A DNA stretch of 64,000 nt from DATFVJ01 sp963820395 (GCA_963820395.1 CAWGAE010000020.1:1-64000); one strand, 5' to 3'. Shown: positions 16,209 to 25,842, counted from the first letter of the stretch. The notes: generated from the sequence alone by a model not told the origin. A program made the numbers and translations.

Positions 16209-17522
16209 ATGAGGCTGCTTGACGCGATCGGTCACGCGCTCGCAATCGCGGGATCGATGACCTGGGCGATCACCTGGGCGCTGATCCTCGGCTTTGCCCT
16301 ATCCGCGGTCTTGCAGGCGGCCGTGCGGCGGTCGACCGTCGTGCGTTTCCTCGGTAACGATGCCGCCAGGTCGCTGGCCATCGCGACCGGGCTCGGCGCG
16401 GCCTCATCCTCCTGCTCCTACGCCGCGGTCGCGCTCGCGCGCTCGCTGCTGCGCAAGGGCGCGAACTTCACCGCCGCGATGGCGTTCGAAATCGCCTCCA
16501 CCAACCTGGTCGTCGAACTTGGCGTGATCCTTGCCCTGCTCATGGGCTGGCAGTTCACCGCCGCAGAGTTCACCGGCGGCCCCATCATGATCGTGTTGCT
16601 CGCGGTCCTGTTCCGGCTGCTGCTGCGCGACCGGCTGCTGCGCTCGGCGCGCGAGCAGGCGGAACGCGGCGTGGTCGGATCTATGGAGGGCCACGCCGCC
16701 ATGGACATGTCGGCGAGCGGATCGGGCTCGTTCTGGCGACGGCTCGCCTCGGCTCGCGGGTTCACCGCCGTCTCGCACATCTTCGTAATGGAAATCGCCG
16801 CGATCTGGCGTGACGTGGTCGGCGGGCTGCTCATCGCGGGAGCCGTCGCCGCCTGGGTACCCGCGAGCTTCTGGCAGGGCTTCTTCCTCACCGGCCACGA
16901 GACCCTAGCCAAGATCTGGGGACCGCTGATCGGGCCACTGGTGAGCGTGCTCAGCTTCGTCTGCTCGATCGGGAACGTCCCGCTCGCGGCCGTGCTCTGG
17001 AAGGGAGGCATCAGCTTCGGCGGCGTGATCGCGTTCATCTTCGCGGACCTGATCATCCTGCCGATCCTGGCCATCTACCGGAAGTACTACGGCACCCGCA
17101 TGGCAATCTTCCTTTTCTGCACGTTCTATGCCTCCATGGTCGCGGCCGGATACGTCATCGAGTTCGTGTTCGGCGGCCTCGGCCTGATTCCCGCCCGCAG
17201 CGCGGCAACTATCCCCGAGGCGGGCGTCTCCTGGAACTACACAACCTGGCTCAACATCGTATTCCTCACCGCGGCAGCGATCCTGGCCATCAGATTCGTC
17301 CGCACGGGCGGCGTGGGGATGCTGAAAATGATGGGCGGCGCGCCCGTGGATAGCGTTGCGAACACTGCCCACACTGCCTGCGCCGCCCACGCTCAGGGCT
17401 CTGATGGCGCTGACGGCGCCGCCGACCGTGTGGCCCATGGCGGCGGCGCCCCCGGCGGGTGCCACGGCGCCCCGTCCGGCCATGACGGGCACGCCCAGCA
17501 TGGGGCAGCGGGCCCGTGGTGA
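16209..17522 (+). CDS. permease of the YraQ/ArsP (DUF318) family with histidine-rich tail
   Basis: Predicted inner-membrane permease with about eight to ten helices. The two signature blocks are present: LGAASSSCSYAAVALARSL with neighbouring Cys residues and, in the second half, VCSIGNVPLAAVLWKGGISFGG. The family includes organoarsenical and other metal or metalloid exporters. The last 70 residues are hydrophilic and rich in His, Cys and Gly (CHGAPSGHDGHAQHG), suggesting metal binding on the cytoplasmic side. A CsoR-type palindrome lies upstream, which supports a metal-related role. The methyltransferase gene overlaps its end by 7 bp. The actual substrate is not determined. Confidence 0.85.
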   Translation: MRLLDAIGHALAIAGSMTWAITWALILGFALSAVLQAAVRRSTVVRFLGNDAARSLAIATGLGAASSSCSYAAVALARSLLRKGANFTAAMAFEIASTNLVVELGVILALLMGWQFTAAEFTGGPIMIVLLAVLFRLLLRDRLLRSAREQAERGVVGSMEGHAAMDMSASGSGSFWRRLASARGFTAVSHIFVMEIAAIWRDVVGGLLIAGAVAAWVPASFWQGFFLTGHETLAKIWGPLIGPLVSVLSFVCSIGNVPLAAVLWKGGISFGGVIAFIFADLIILPILAIYRKYYGTRMAIFLFCTFYASMVAAGYVIEFVFGGLGLIPARSAATIPEAGVSWNYTTWLNIVFLTAAAILAIRFVRTGGVGMLKMMGGAPVDSVANTAHTACAAHAQGSDGADGAADRVAHGGGAPGGCHGAPSGHDGHAQHGAAGPW

Positions 17523-18373
17523 CACCAGAGCCGCTGAAGGTCCTGCTCGACCGTTGGCGCCGGGACCTGGCCGGCTGGGCGATCCCTGATGAGATCAGTT
17601 CGCAGGTCAGCGAGTCGCCATGGGAGCTGCCCAGACAGGTGTTCGAGCGGCGTGCCGAGCGCCAGGTGCGGCAGCCGTTCGGGTGCTCGTTTGAACGCGA
17701 GCGTGAGGCGCTGCAACCGCCCGGTGAGGTTCTCGACGTCGGCGCGGGTGCGGGCGCGGCGTGCCTGCCGCTTGCGCCACTTGCCACCGCCATCACCGCC
17801 GTGGATCGCGATCACGAGCTGCTGAGCGCGCTGGCCGCAACCGCGGCCAGGCTAGGTGCCCGCGCCCGCACGGTGACGGCCAGCTGGCCGGAAGCGGCAG
17901 GCGAGGTCGGCGCGGCGGACGTCGTCACCTGCCATCATGTCCTCTACAACGTCCCCGATCTTGAACCGTTCGTCGCGGCGCTCACGCGGCGGGCACGGCG
18001 CCGGGTCGTGGTCGAGGTGACGGCCCGCCATCCCCTGGCCGCGCTGAACCCGCTCTGGGAACGCCTCCATGGCCTGCGCCGTCCGGAGGGCCCGACCGCG
18101 GCGGACGTGCTTGCGATCCTGACCGCCCTCGGCCTCGACGTCACGGCTACGGCCTGGACCCGGCCGGCCACCGCCGAGTTCGCGAGCTTCGCCGAACTGG
18201 TCGAGGTCACCCGCCGCCGGTTGTGCCTACCGCCGGGGCGAGCTGGCGAACTCGAGGCGGCACTGCGCGAACTGGGATCGCGCCCCGGCTGCCACCCACT
18301 CCAGCTCGGCGCGCCCGGCCGCGAGCTTGTCACGATGTGGTGGGCAGGCACTGCCGAGCACCGGGCCAGCTAA
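17516..18373 (+). CDS. class I SAM-dependent methyltransferase
   Basis: A 285-residue Rossmann-fold methyltransferase with motif I VLDVGAGAGAA (residues 72-82), an acidic VDRDHELLSAL motif, and the CHHVLYNVPDLEPFVAAL segment. The start codon (GTG 17516, or GTG 17519) overlaps the end of the permease gene, so the two are almost certainly translationally coupled. Small methyltransferases next to metal or metalloid permeases could act on the metalloid, but the cysteines expected of ArsM enzymes are not obvious, so I do not assign the substrate. The gene converges with hdeD-like 18407-18991. Confidence 0.85.
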   Translation: MVTPEPLKVLLDRWRRDLAGWAIPDEISSQVSESPWELPRQVFERRAERQVRQPFGCSFEREREALQPPGEVLDVGAGAGAACLPLAPLATAITAVDRDHELLSALAATAARLGARARTVTASWPEAAGEVGAADVVTCHHVLYNVPDLEPFVAALTRRARRRVVVEVTARHPLAALNPLWERLHGLRRPEGPTAADVLAILTALGLDVTATAWTRPATAEFASFAELVEVTRRRLCLPPGRAGELEAALRELGSRPGCHPLQLGAPGRELVTMWWAGTAEHRAS

Positions 18374-18406
18374 CATGACGGCACCGGGGCGGGCAATCTC
18401 GCCGTC

Positions 18407-18991
18407 TCACGCGTGGGCCAGATTCGTTCTCGTCGTCTTGGCTATGTGCCGGAGCACGAAGGCGCCGATGATCTCGAAGATGCCCATCACGATGAACCAG
18501 ATTCCGATCAGCACCGCGAGCACCGTGAGGGACGAAACCGGGGCGGTAGCGACCACGATCCCCGCGATCAGGCTGACGATGCCAAAGAAGATCCACCAGC
18601 CCCGCCCCTCACGGGAGCCGCCGGACAGTCCCGCGATGAGCGAGACCAGTCCCTGGATGATCCAGACGATACCGATGAATAGGCCAATGAGCGCCATCGT
18701 CAGGTGCAGGTGACGAATCAGCACCACGCCGACCACGATGAACAGCAGGCCGGCGATGCCCAGCCAGACCCGGTGCGGCTCGCTGTTGTCGAACACCCGG
18801 ATCAGATGGAAGATCCCCGAGATGACCATGAGAATACCGAGCAGGACGGCAATCACATTGAGCGATCCGGTCGGATGGAAGCTCACGATCAGCCCGAGTA
18901 TCAGTGTCAACACGCCAAGGAAAAGCGTCGCTTGCCATGAGGCCGCGACCATTGCGGCCGACGACTGCGCGCCAGGCTGTTCGGGTTGCAT
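18407..18991 (-). CDS. HdeD family membrane protein (DUF308)
   Basis: A 194-residue integral membrane protein of the HdeD/DUF308 family, with about six helices in three similar pairs. Examples are TLFLGVLTLILGLIVSFHP, VIAVLLGILMVISGIFHL and LAVLIGIWFIVMGIFEIIG. Its relatives are linked to acid resistance in enterobacteria; the actinobacterial role is unproven. The last pair echoes the first (GIxxxxxGIF), which is characteristic. It is transcribed alone, toward the methyltransferase gene. Confidence 0.9.
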   Translation of the reverse strand: MQPEQPGAQSSAAMVAASWQATLFLGVLTLILGLIVSFHPTGSLNVIAVLLGILMVISGIFHLIRVFDNSEPHRVWLGIAGLLFIVVGVVLIRHLHLTMALIGLFIGIVWIIQGLVSLIAGLSGGSREGRGWWIFFGIVSLIAGIVVATAPVSSLTVLAVLIGIWFIVMGIFEIIGAFVLRHIAKTTRTNLAHA

Positions 18992-19120
18992 TTTGCTTCA
19001 CCTTCTTGAGCGGTCGTGCCACAATCGCGCACGGCTCCCGTGCGCCGATACTTCGATATTGAATGCGGTCGATGGCGCGGTCGTCACCCCTTGCGGGTGA
19101 ACACCGCAGTGAATCCGGGA

Positions 19121-19679
19121 TCAGCGGGGTCTTTTCCTGCCTGATCCGCGCGCGTCAGCCCTGAGCGGATCAGAGCCAACATCCGGTACGCGGTAACCAT
19201 CCTCGAGGTACACAGGTGCCGCCGCCGCGCAGGCGGCGCCCACCCGGCGCCGGATGGGCGGCCTCAGCAGGGTGAGCGCGGTGGGCAGCGCGGCAAGCCT
19301 GTGCTCGGAAATCTCCTCCGGCTGCAGGACCACGGTAGCGAGGCTTGCCGGGTCGAGGGCACCGCAGTCAAACAGGAACCGCATCCCGCCCGGGCCTGCC
19401 CGGGCGGGGCAGGCGGAAGTCGACGCAGGCGAGGCGGCCTGTGCGTACGTCAAGGCCGCACTCCTCCCGTACCTCGCGCCTGCATGCGTCCCACGGGGTC
19501 TCCCCGTCTGCTTCCATCACCCCACCGGGGATGGTCCAGCCGGACTTGTAGGTGGGCTTCAGGATGAGCAGCCTGCCAGCCCGATCGAAGATCAGCGCTC
19601 CGGCGGAGGCCGGGATGGCTGGGACGGCGAGTGAGGGCCGGCCGGGCGTCGTACTGTCGCAGCCTGTCACGACAGCCAC
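19121..19679 (-). pseudogene. Nudix hydrolase, frameshifted
   Basis: Nudix pyrophosphohydrolase with an intact Nudix box, GGVMEADGETPWDACRREVR followed by EECGL, preceded by GWTIPGG. The frame is lost at about 19400, in a run of GGGCGGGGC-type sequence. The second half, with CGALDPASLATVVLQPEEI and LTLLRPPIRRRVGAAC, continues in another frame to 19121. Joined, the protein has about 185 residues and looks whole. Either an indel error in a GC run or a recent mutation. Confidence 0.75.
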
Positions 19680-19921
19680 GCTACGGTCTCCGCCTGCGTC
19701 CCCGGACTACTCCCCGCACCCGGGAAGGTGCTCAAACCACTGATCCCGAACGGCTGCCGTATGGCGCGGTCATGCTGGCAACGTGCTCGATGGCGTAGCT
19801 GTTCGTTACTGGCCGGACTTCCGCAGAGGATGCGAACCGCCGACGATGATCTCCCAGGCTCACGGCGCGCGGCGGCGGCGCACCCGTCGGCAGGCGCGGC
19901 AGGCCTGCCGCGCCGGTCGGC

Positions 19922-22900
19922 TCAGCGCCGTGGGGGGAGCGGCGGCGGGCGCCGGGCTGGGCGATCCGAGGTGCCCGGTGGCGTGACGGGCGGCTGCGCG
20001 GCGATGGCCTCGACGGCGAGCCGGACTGCGGTGTCGAGCTGTGGGTCGGCACCGCGTGCCCAGTCGTCCGGGGAGATGACGACCTCGACATCGGGATCGA
20101 CCCCGTGGTTCTCCACGCCCCATCCGTAGGTATCGAGCCACGTGGCGTGTCGTGGCACGGTGACAGCCGTGCCGTCCACCAGGCGGTGCCAGTGATCGAT
20201 TCCGATCACCCCGCCCCACGTCCGGGTCCCGACGACCGGGCCGAGGCGCAGGATGCGGATCGCGGCGGTGACGATGTCGCCGTCGGAGCCAGAGAACTCG
20301 TCAGCGACAGCGACGACCGGGCCATGCGGCGCGTCAGCGGGATAGGTGTCCGGCCGTAACCCACGCGGCACGTTCCAGCCGATGATCCGGCGCGCGAGCT
20401 TCTCGACGACGAGTTCGGAGACATGACCACCACGGTTTCCGCGCACGTCCACGATGAGAGCGTCGGCCGCCATCTGCAGGCGCAGGTCCCGGTGATACTG
20501 CGCCCAGCCGGCCCCCATCATGTCGGGGACGTGGAGGTAGCCAACGCGGCCGCCGGACAGTTCCCTGACCCGGCGCCGCCGGTCAGCCACCCAGTCCTGG
20601 TAGCGCAGCCGTTCCTCGTCATCAAGCGGCACCACGACCACGCGCCGCGGCAGGGCGTGGAGGGCGGCGGGGCCCGCCGGGCTCACGGTAAGCTCCACAG
20701 GCTTTCCCGCAGCGCCCACAAGCAACGGAGCCGGGCCGGTCAGGGCATCAACCGGCCGTCCGTCGACCGCGATCAGCTTGTCTCCAGGCCGGATCGCGGC
20801 ACCAGGCGTGGCGAGCGGTGAACGCGCCCGGGGATCAGAAGACTCGCCCGGGACCACCCTGACCACCCGCCAGCTGCCTTCAGCGTCTCGTTCCAGGTCG
20901 GCGCCGAGCTGTCCTACCGGCTGGTACTGGGACTGCTGCGGCGCAGGGCTCACGTACGCATGAGAGGCACCGAGCTCGCCCAGAACCTCGCGGAGGAGAT
21001 CGGCGAAGTCGTCCGATCCGCCGAGCCGATCGAGCAGCGGCCGGTAGGCGTTCAGGATCGCGTCCCAATCCACCCCTGCCATGTCCGCCACCCAGAAGTC
21101 GTGCCGCACTATCCGGCCGGCTTCGTCAAGGGCGTGTCGCCAATGCTCGGCTGGGTCCACCATGACACGCAGCCGGGACAGGTCGACGGACACACCCGCA
21201 TCGGAGTCGTCGGCGTCGACCTTGCGGCGCGACGGGAGCACCCGCAGGTCTGACTGATCGCGCACCACAATCCGCGTGCCGTCACCGCTCACCTCGAACC
21301 AGTCAAGTTCGTCGACCAGCTCCTCGCACCTGCACATCGTCAAGTCAAAACGCTCCAGGGCCGGCCGCGGCGATGCCGCATCGAGATCCGCGCCGCCCTC
21401 GCCCAGCGCTCCCGACACGGGTTCCCTGAGCCACACCAGCCCGTCCTTCACCGCGCGCAGGGACGAGTAGCGGAACTCGGGTACCGGAAGTTGTACCACC
21501 CGCTCGGCGAGGCCCTCCAAGTCAACCGTCACCTGTTTCGGCCTGGACCTGCCGCCAGCACCGTCAGCACCCCGCCCGCCAGCACCGTCAGCGCTCGCGG
21601 CGCTGTCCCCTTGAGCGCTCGCGCCGCCTTCGCCGCCGTCCTGGCCCGTGTCCTCGCCGCCGTCCTGGCCCGTGTCCTCGCCGCCGTCCTGGCCCGTGTC
21701 CTCGCCGCCGTCCTGGCCCGTGTCCTCGCCGCCGTCGCTTCCTGCGCAGAGATCGACCGGTCGCCCCTCGGGCAACGGGGCGAACGGCGAGGGAGTCGTT
21801 GCGGCAAGCGGCACCAGATAGGGCCGGCATCCGTAGGGGAAGGACAGATCGAAGAAGTGCGCGTCGTATATGGGATCGAAGCTACGCCGGGACAAGAAGG
21901 CGAGGTAGGCGCCGTCGGAGGTAAACGCGGGATCGGTGTCGGCGAACCGGCCATCGGTCACGTCCGCAACGGCGTGGTCTGCCAAGTGCGCGAGGCGTAT
22001 CCGGCGGAGCGGTTGTGGTCCCGGCTGTGACCAGGCGAGCCAGGCAGAGTCAGCAGAGAAGGCCAGGCCAGTCACCGGCCCGTCGTCGGATACCGCCAGT
22101 TCGGCCGCGTCTCCGGTGGCGATGTCCACAAGGTACAGGCGGCCGTCGCGTGCGGCGACCGCGACGCTTGTCCCATCGGGAGCGGCGCGGAGGCTGGCCA
22201 CCATTCCCAACCGGCCGGCCGCAAGACGGCGGTGTCCGGCCGCCTGCGCGACAGCGCCGGGGGTAGCTGGGATTGCGGAGGCCGCATCCGCCCCTGTGGC
22301 CGCCATGGCTGCACCCGCCCCCCTGGCCTCATCCGCCCCCGTGGCCGAAGCCGCGAAGGTAGGGGACGGAACACCGGCGACCGGAGCCAGCTCGAGCGCG
22401 TCCTGGCCGTCAGCGTCGACCACCCACACCACCTGGCCGGTTTGTCCGAGGACCCGGGGGCGCCTGGCGCGGACACCCGGGGTCACGGCCAAGGCCCGGG
22501 CGGGCCCGTCCCGGTGGGTGAGCCAGTGCACCGTGCCTTGAACCTCGACGGCACTTGCCCGCCCAGTGTGGTCACACGACAGGCCGTCCAGGTGGTCATC
22601 TACGGACAGGAAGTAAGGCCGGCGTGCCGGGTTAGCGGAGCCGAGTGTGATATCGAGCGGGCGGGCTTCGCCTTCGAGGTCGTCGAGCAGCCAGACCTCC
22701 CCCGCGCGCTGGTACACCACGCGACGGCCATCGGTGCTGGCGTTGCGCGTATAGAAGTCGCCGTGATCCGTATGGCGCTTCAGACCGCTACCGTCGAGTC
22801 GGCAGGAGTACAAGTTGCCGATGCCTTCGTGGTCGGACAGGAACGCCAGGCGGCTGCCAACAAGCAGGGGGCTTGCCAGATGGCCGCCAAGGTCCGGCAG

Positions 22901-23488
22901 GATCCGAGCAAAAGGGCTTTCCGTTGCGGCCGCCGCGGCTGCGCCGCGCTGCAGCCATAGCTGGCCGGTCCCACCGCCTCGGTAACGTTTCCAATGCGCG
23001 GGATCCCGGCCGGTGACGGCCGTCAGCAGGACCACCCCGGGGTGTCCCACCGCCAGGTCGCCCACCGGACCGTACGGCAGCCGTGACGGCGATCCGCCGT
23101 CGGCTGGGACGGCATACGCCCAGGTATGGTGCGAGAATGGCTGGCCGGCCGCGGTGACGGCTATCACTTGGCCGTTCGCTGTCCAACCGCATACCCGCGT
23201 CGTGACGTCGCCCCAATAGGTGAGCCTGCGGCTCGGCCCGCCCTCCAGGTTAGCCAGGTGCACTTCGGGCAGCCCGTCGCGCCAGCTGGTCCAGGTCAGG
23301 CTCTTGCCATCGGGAGACAACCGCGGGTAGCTGGCCCTTGTCCGGTCGGACGACAACCGCCAGGCCCGGCCGCCAGAGACGCCGGTGATCCAGACATCGT
23401 CCTCCGCGACGAACGTGAGCAGGTCGCCCCGGATATGCGGGAAACGCAAGTACCCGCCTGACGTTGCACCCCGATCCACCACGGCCAC
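19922..23488 (-). CDS. tricorn protease homologue
   Basis: A giant self-compartmentalising peptidase that degrades oligopeptides downstream of the proteasome. The 1188-residue product has the tricorn layout: an N-terminal six-bladed propeller (GGYLRFPHIRGDLLTFVAED onward), a second propeller, a C1 domain, a PDZ domain (about residues 850-940) and the catalytic C2 domain. The tetrad residues are visible: Ser-His in LGASHAY, Ser-Asp in FSGSDGD, and Glu in GWGVENHG. Between propeller and C1 there is an Asp/Glu/Gly insert of about 60 residues built on an eight-residue tandem repeat (GGEDTGQD). The start is a GTG at 23488. Actinomycetes with proteasomes commonly carry tricorn. Confidence 0.92.
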   Translation of the reverse strand: MAVVDRGATSGGYLRFPHIRGDLLTFVAEDDVWITGVSGGRAWRLSSDRTRASYPRLSPDGKSLTWTSWRDGLPEVHLANLEGGPSRRLTYWGDVTTRVCGWTANGQVIAVTAAGQPFSHHTWAYAVPADGGSPSRLPYGPVGDLAVGHPGVVLLTAVTGRDPAHWKRYRGGGTGQLWLQRGAAAAAATESPFARILPDLGGHLASPLLVGSRLAFLSDHEGIGNLYSCRLDGSGLKRHTDHGDFYTRNASTDGRRVVYQRAGEVWLLDDLEGEARPLDITLGSANPARRPYFLSVDDHLDGLSCDHTGRASAVEVQGTVHWLTHRDGPARALAVTPGVRARRPRVLGQTGQVVWVVDADGQDALELAPVAGVPSPTFAASATGADEARGAGAAMAATGADAASAIPATPGAVAQAAGHRRLAAGRLGMVASLRAAPDGTSVAVAARDGRLYLVDIATGDAAELAVSDDGPVTGLAFSADSAWLAWSQPGPQPLRRIRLAHLADHAVADVTDGRFADTDPAFTSDGAYLAFLSRRSFDPIYDAHFFDLSFPYGCRPYLVPLAATTPSPFAPLPEGRPVDLCAGSDGGEDTGQDGGEDTGQDGGEDTGQDGGEDTGQDGGEGGASAQGDSAASADGAGGRGADGAGGRSRPKQVTVDLEGLAERVVQLPVPEFRYSSLRAVKDGLVWLREPVSGALGEGGADLDAASPRPALERFDLTMCRCEELVDELDWFEVSGDGTRIVVRDQSDLRVLPSRRKVDADDSDAGVSVDLSRLRVMVDPAEHWRHALDEAGRIVRHDFWVADMAGVDWDAILNAYRPLLDRLGGSDDFADLLREVLGELGASHAYVSPAPQQSQYQPVGQLGADLERDAEGSWRVVRVVPGESSDPRARSPLATPGAAIRPGDKLIAVDGRPVDALTGPAPLLVGAAGKPVELTVSPAGPAALHALPRRVVVVPLDDEERLRYQDWVADRRRRVRELSGGRVGYLHVPDMMGAGWAQYHRDLRLQMAADALIVDVRGNRGGHVSELVVEKLARRIIGWNVPRGLRPDTYPADAPHGPVVAVADEFSGSDGDIVTAAIRILRLGPVVGTRTWGGVIGIDHWHRLVDGTAVTVPRHATWLDTYGWGVENHGVDPDVEVVISPDDWARGADPQLDTAVRLAVEAIAAQPPVTPPGTSDRPARRPPPLPPRR
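21631..21736 (-). repeat. 24-bp in-frame minisatellite inside the tricorn gene
   Basis: Four and a half near-exact copies of a 24-bp unit (CGCCGCCGTCCTGGCCCGTG plus TCCT on the plus strand), at 21631, 21655, 21679, 21703 and part of a fifth. Because 24 is a multiple of three, copy changes keep the frame. The encoded GGEDTGQD repeat gives a flexible acidic linker. Confidence 0.92.
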
Positions 23489-23645
23489 ATTCTAGAGAGA
23501 CACTCGTCCAAGCGGGCGAAGACCAGCCGGCCGGACTGCGGTGCCGGTGACTCGCAGCATGCGCCGCCAAACCGAGGTGTCCTCGCGGGTGCGGAGGAGC
23601 GCTCAGGGCAAAGACCGGCGAGGCGTTCGCTGGCCTGGTCGTTGT

Positions 23646-24017
23646 TCAGCGGGCAGGCCTGCCCAAGACGTAAGTCGTGGTCACTGGCCGGGTTCCCTGC
23701 CCGCCTGGCCAGTGCAGCTCGATCTCGCCGTTGCCGGAGGTAGTGACCATGGTAACGGTGCAATGGCCCGGAATTGAGTTGCGGCCGGGGTGCCCAGCGA
23801 CCGCGAAGCCGCTGTCGGTCAACGCGCACAGCACCGATGGCCCGCTTGTCAGTGCCGTGGTGCCGTGGGCGGCGCCCGTCCCGGTTGCCGCGATGGTGAC
23901 GGCACGCGCGTGGTTAACGGAACCGGATGACGCGACCTGGTGGCCGAGCAAGAACGCCGCCACCACCACAAGCACGACGCCTGCGGCTGTGGCGGCAGGG
24001 ACGAAGGCTCGCTTCAC
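23646..24017 (-). CDS. small membrane-anchored or secreted protein, unknown function
   Basis: A 123-residue protein, begun at the GTG at 24017 because GAAGGGA precedes it and the membrane segment starts at once (VKRAFVPAATAAGVVLVVVAAFLLGHQ). One N-terminal helix is followed by an extracytoplasmic domain rich in Thr, Gly and Val with two cysteines (CALTDSGFAV, HCTVTMVTT) that could form a disulfide. I do not recognise the family. It lies upstream of, and in the same direction as, the tricorn gene, separated by 157 bp, and could be co-expressed. Confidence 0.6.
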   Translation of the reverse strand: MKRAFVPAATAAGVVLVVVAAFLLGHQVASSGSVNHARAVTIAATGTGAAHGTTALTSGPSVLCALTDSGFAVAGHPGRNSIPGHCTVTMVTTSGNGEIELHWPGGQGTRPVTTTYVLGRPAR

Positions 24018-24706
24018 GCGTGTTCCCTTCGATGCCGGGCGCGCGGGTCGTACCCTGCTGAGCAACCTTGGCGGGCTGGGCGATGGCCTCAATCTAGGCG
24101 GCGCACCGCACTGCCCCGGCCGTGAACCGGGCACACCCGCCGACCGCCGAGACATCGCACTTCGGCCAGCGCGCCAGGCGGGGAACACAGCCAGCGCGCC
24201 AAGCGGGGAACACAGCCAGCGCAGCGCAAGGCGGCACCAGACATCCGGTCACCAGGCGCAACACCACCAGCCCGACCTCATCAGCGCCCGAGGCCGCCGC
24301 CGCAAGAACCGGTCCGGCCGGGTGTGACGCCCACATGCCCGCCACCCCGGAACCGGTACACATGCCGCACACCGAGCAGCGGGCCGGGCGGGGCCAGCTT
24401 TCATAATCTCGGTCATCTTTCTGAAAATGCTTCCAGAAATGGCCGGGATCATGAAGCAGGCATGGCCGACGGGGGCCAGACGTACCGCCGTGGGGGATAA
24501 TCGCGAAATCATGGCGAAATTTTGCGTCAGATCCCGCCCTTTACCCGCTCGTCACCGTGGCTAGACCCGCTCGTCCCCCTGGATAATTCCCCGCACCGAA
24601 GTAGGTCATGAGCCGCTCGGCGATGTCAGCGGACGGGCTCATACGCCCGGCGTCCAGCTGGCTCGCGCAGGTAACGTCCGGGGCCTGCGCGCCGCCGACT
24701 CGCGGG
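24018..24706. other. gene-free stretch
   Basis: No convincing gene. It holds the 25-bp tandem repeat at 24166-24226 and an AT-richer patch at 24400-24520 with a small inverted repeat (TTCTGAAAATGCTTCCAGAA, 24419-24438 approximately) of unknown meaning. Confidence 0.5.
24166..24226. repeat. 25-bp tandem repeat, about 2.4 copies
   Basis: CCAGCGCGCCARGCGGGGAA followed by CACAG, repeated from 24166, 24191 and 24216. Non-coding, in the gap between the small membrane protein and the Usp-like gene. Confidence 0.8.
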
Positions 24707-25180
24707 TCAGCGCTGCGTGATGATGGTCGTGACCGGCAGCTTGAACCGGCGCTCCGCCTGATGGGGTAGGTCGGCCCCGAGCCAGCGCGAGAGGTGCTGG
24801 GGCAGCGTGGCCACGATGATCTCATCGAACTGGTGATCGATAAAGACCTTCTCCATGCCCTCGAGTGGGCGGGAACTCCCGAGATCGCCCTCGGCGTGGA
24901 CACCCTGCGCAGCGAGGTCGGCCAGCATCTCGTTGAGCCGTTCCCGGGCTTGCGCGGTCGCCTCCTCGTCGGTGGCGGGGCCACGGTAATCCGTCGCCCA
25001 CCACGCCATACTGGGCAGAAGGGCGCCACGGGTAGCGGGTACAGCCTGGTAGTGCGCGGCGCTGGTGTTCGGGACGAGCACGTAGAAGGAACTCGATCCC
25101 GCCTCGATCCGCCTGCGAAGCTCTTCCCGTAGCTCCGCGCCCGGCAGGGTCTGGTTCGCGACGACAAGGTACCTACGCAT
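24707..25180 (-). CDS. universal-stress-like small protein
   Basis: A 157-residue alpha/beta protein: MRRYLVVANQTLPGAELREELRR, a central helix (ATAQARERLNEMLADLAAQG), then DEIIVATLPQHLSRWL and KLPVTTIITQR at the end. The DEIIVATLP...PVTTI pattern resembles the last strand-helix-strand of universal stress proteins, although the glycine-rich ATP motif is missing. I prefer the ATG at 25180 over the GTG at 25189. It is divergent from the VOC gene at 25459. Similar proteins occur with stress clusters in actinomycetes; no function is established. Confidence 0.75.
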   Translation of the reverse strand: MRRYLVVANQTLPGAELREELRRRIEAGSSSFYVLVPNTSAAHYQAVPATRGALLPSMAWWATDYRGPATDEEATAQARERLNEMLADLAAQGVHAEGDLGSSRPLEGMEKVFIDHQFDEIIVATLPQHLSRWLGADLPHQAERRFKLPVTTIITQR

Positions 25181-25458
25181 GACGACCACCCACTTGGTCT
25201 TGGCCCGCGCTTAACGTGCGGTACCAACTCAATGTACCGCCCCGGGCTTGGGCGGAACGCTACAGTGTCTGGAACCGGCGGCCGTTCGGCTCCGACGGCG
25301 GCAAGCACATCTCCGTGTACCAGCGGGCCTGACCGGCCGACGCGGCTTGGCACCAGCGCCCACAGCAGCATGAGCGGATGGCGTGCGCGGGCACGCGCTG
25401 CAGTATGTCCTCGACCGCGGGCTGTTCGGAGCGCTGGAAGGTCGGCAGAATCGATGGT

Positions 25459-25842
25459 GTGAGCGTGCAACTGAACCACACCATCATCTCGTGTCACGAC
25501 CAGCAGCGGTCAGCGGCGTTCCTGACCGGGATCCTTGGCTTGCCGACGGCTACCCGTTTCGGCAACTTTCTCGTGGTAACGGCCGACAATGATGTCTCGC
25601 TGGATTTCGCAGAGACAAGCCGGGATATCGCGCCCCAGCACTATGCGTTTCTCGTTGGCGAGGAAGAGTTCAACGCCGCGTTTGGGCGCATCCGCGAACA
25701 GGAGCTGCCGTACTGGGCAGATCCCGGCAAGACCCAGCGCGGGGCGGTCAACCACCGTGACGGCGGCCGGGGCCTGTACTTCGAAGACCCCGCTGGCCAC
25801 CTGCTAGAGATCATCACCCGGCCGTACGGCAGCGGCAGTTAG
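25459..25842 (+). CDS. VOC (glyoxalase/bleomycin-resistance) superfamily protein
   Basis: A 127-residue single VOC domain: VSVQLNHTIISCHDQQRSAA, GILGLPTATRFGNFL, DVSLDFAE, a QHYAFLV strand and GGRGLYFEDPAGHLLEIITRP at the end. His in QLNHTI, His in APQHYAF and Glu in LLEIIT are in the positions of VOC metal ligands. I use the GTG at 25459 because the domain begins there. A short fragment of a close paralogue lies at 56935-57021. The substrate is unknown. Confidence 0.85.
   Translation: MSVQLNHTIISCHDQQRSAAFLTGILGLPTATRFGNFLVVTADNDVSLDFAETSRDIAPQHYAFLVGEEEFNAAFGRIREQELPYWADPGKTQRGAVNHRDGGRGLYFEDPAGHLLEIITRPYGSGS

Noticed and set aside
14838..16235. 465-codon minus frame over gap
   Set aside because: Antisense shadow of GAPDH.
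21631..21736. CRISPR-like array
   Set aside because: Head-to-tail 24-bp units without spacers inside a coding frame.
24541..25497. 318-codon minus frame over the Usp-like gene
   Set aside because: Overlaps a better frame (24707-25180) with protein-like composition; the longer one is Arg/Pro/Ser-rich without motifs.
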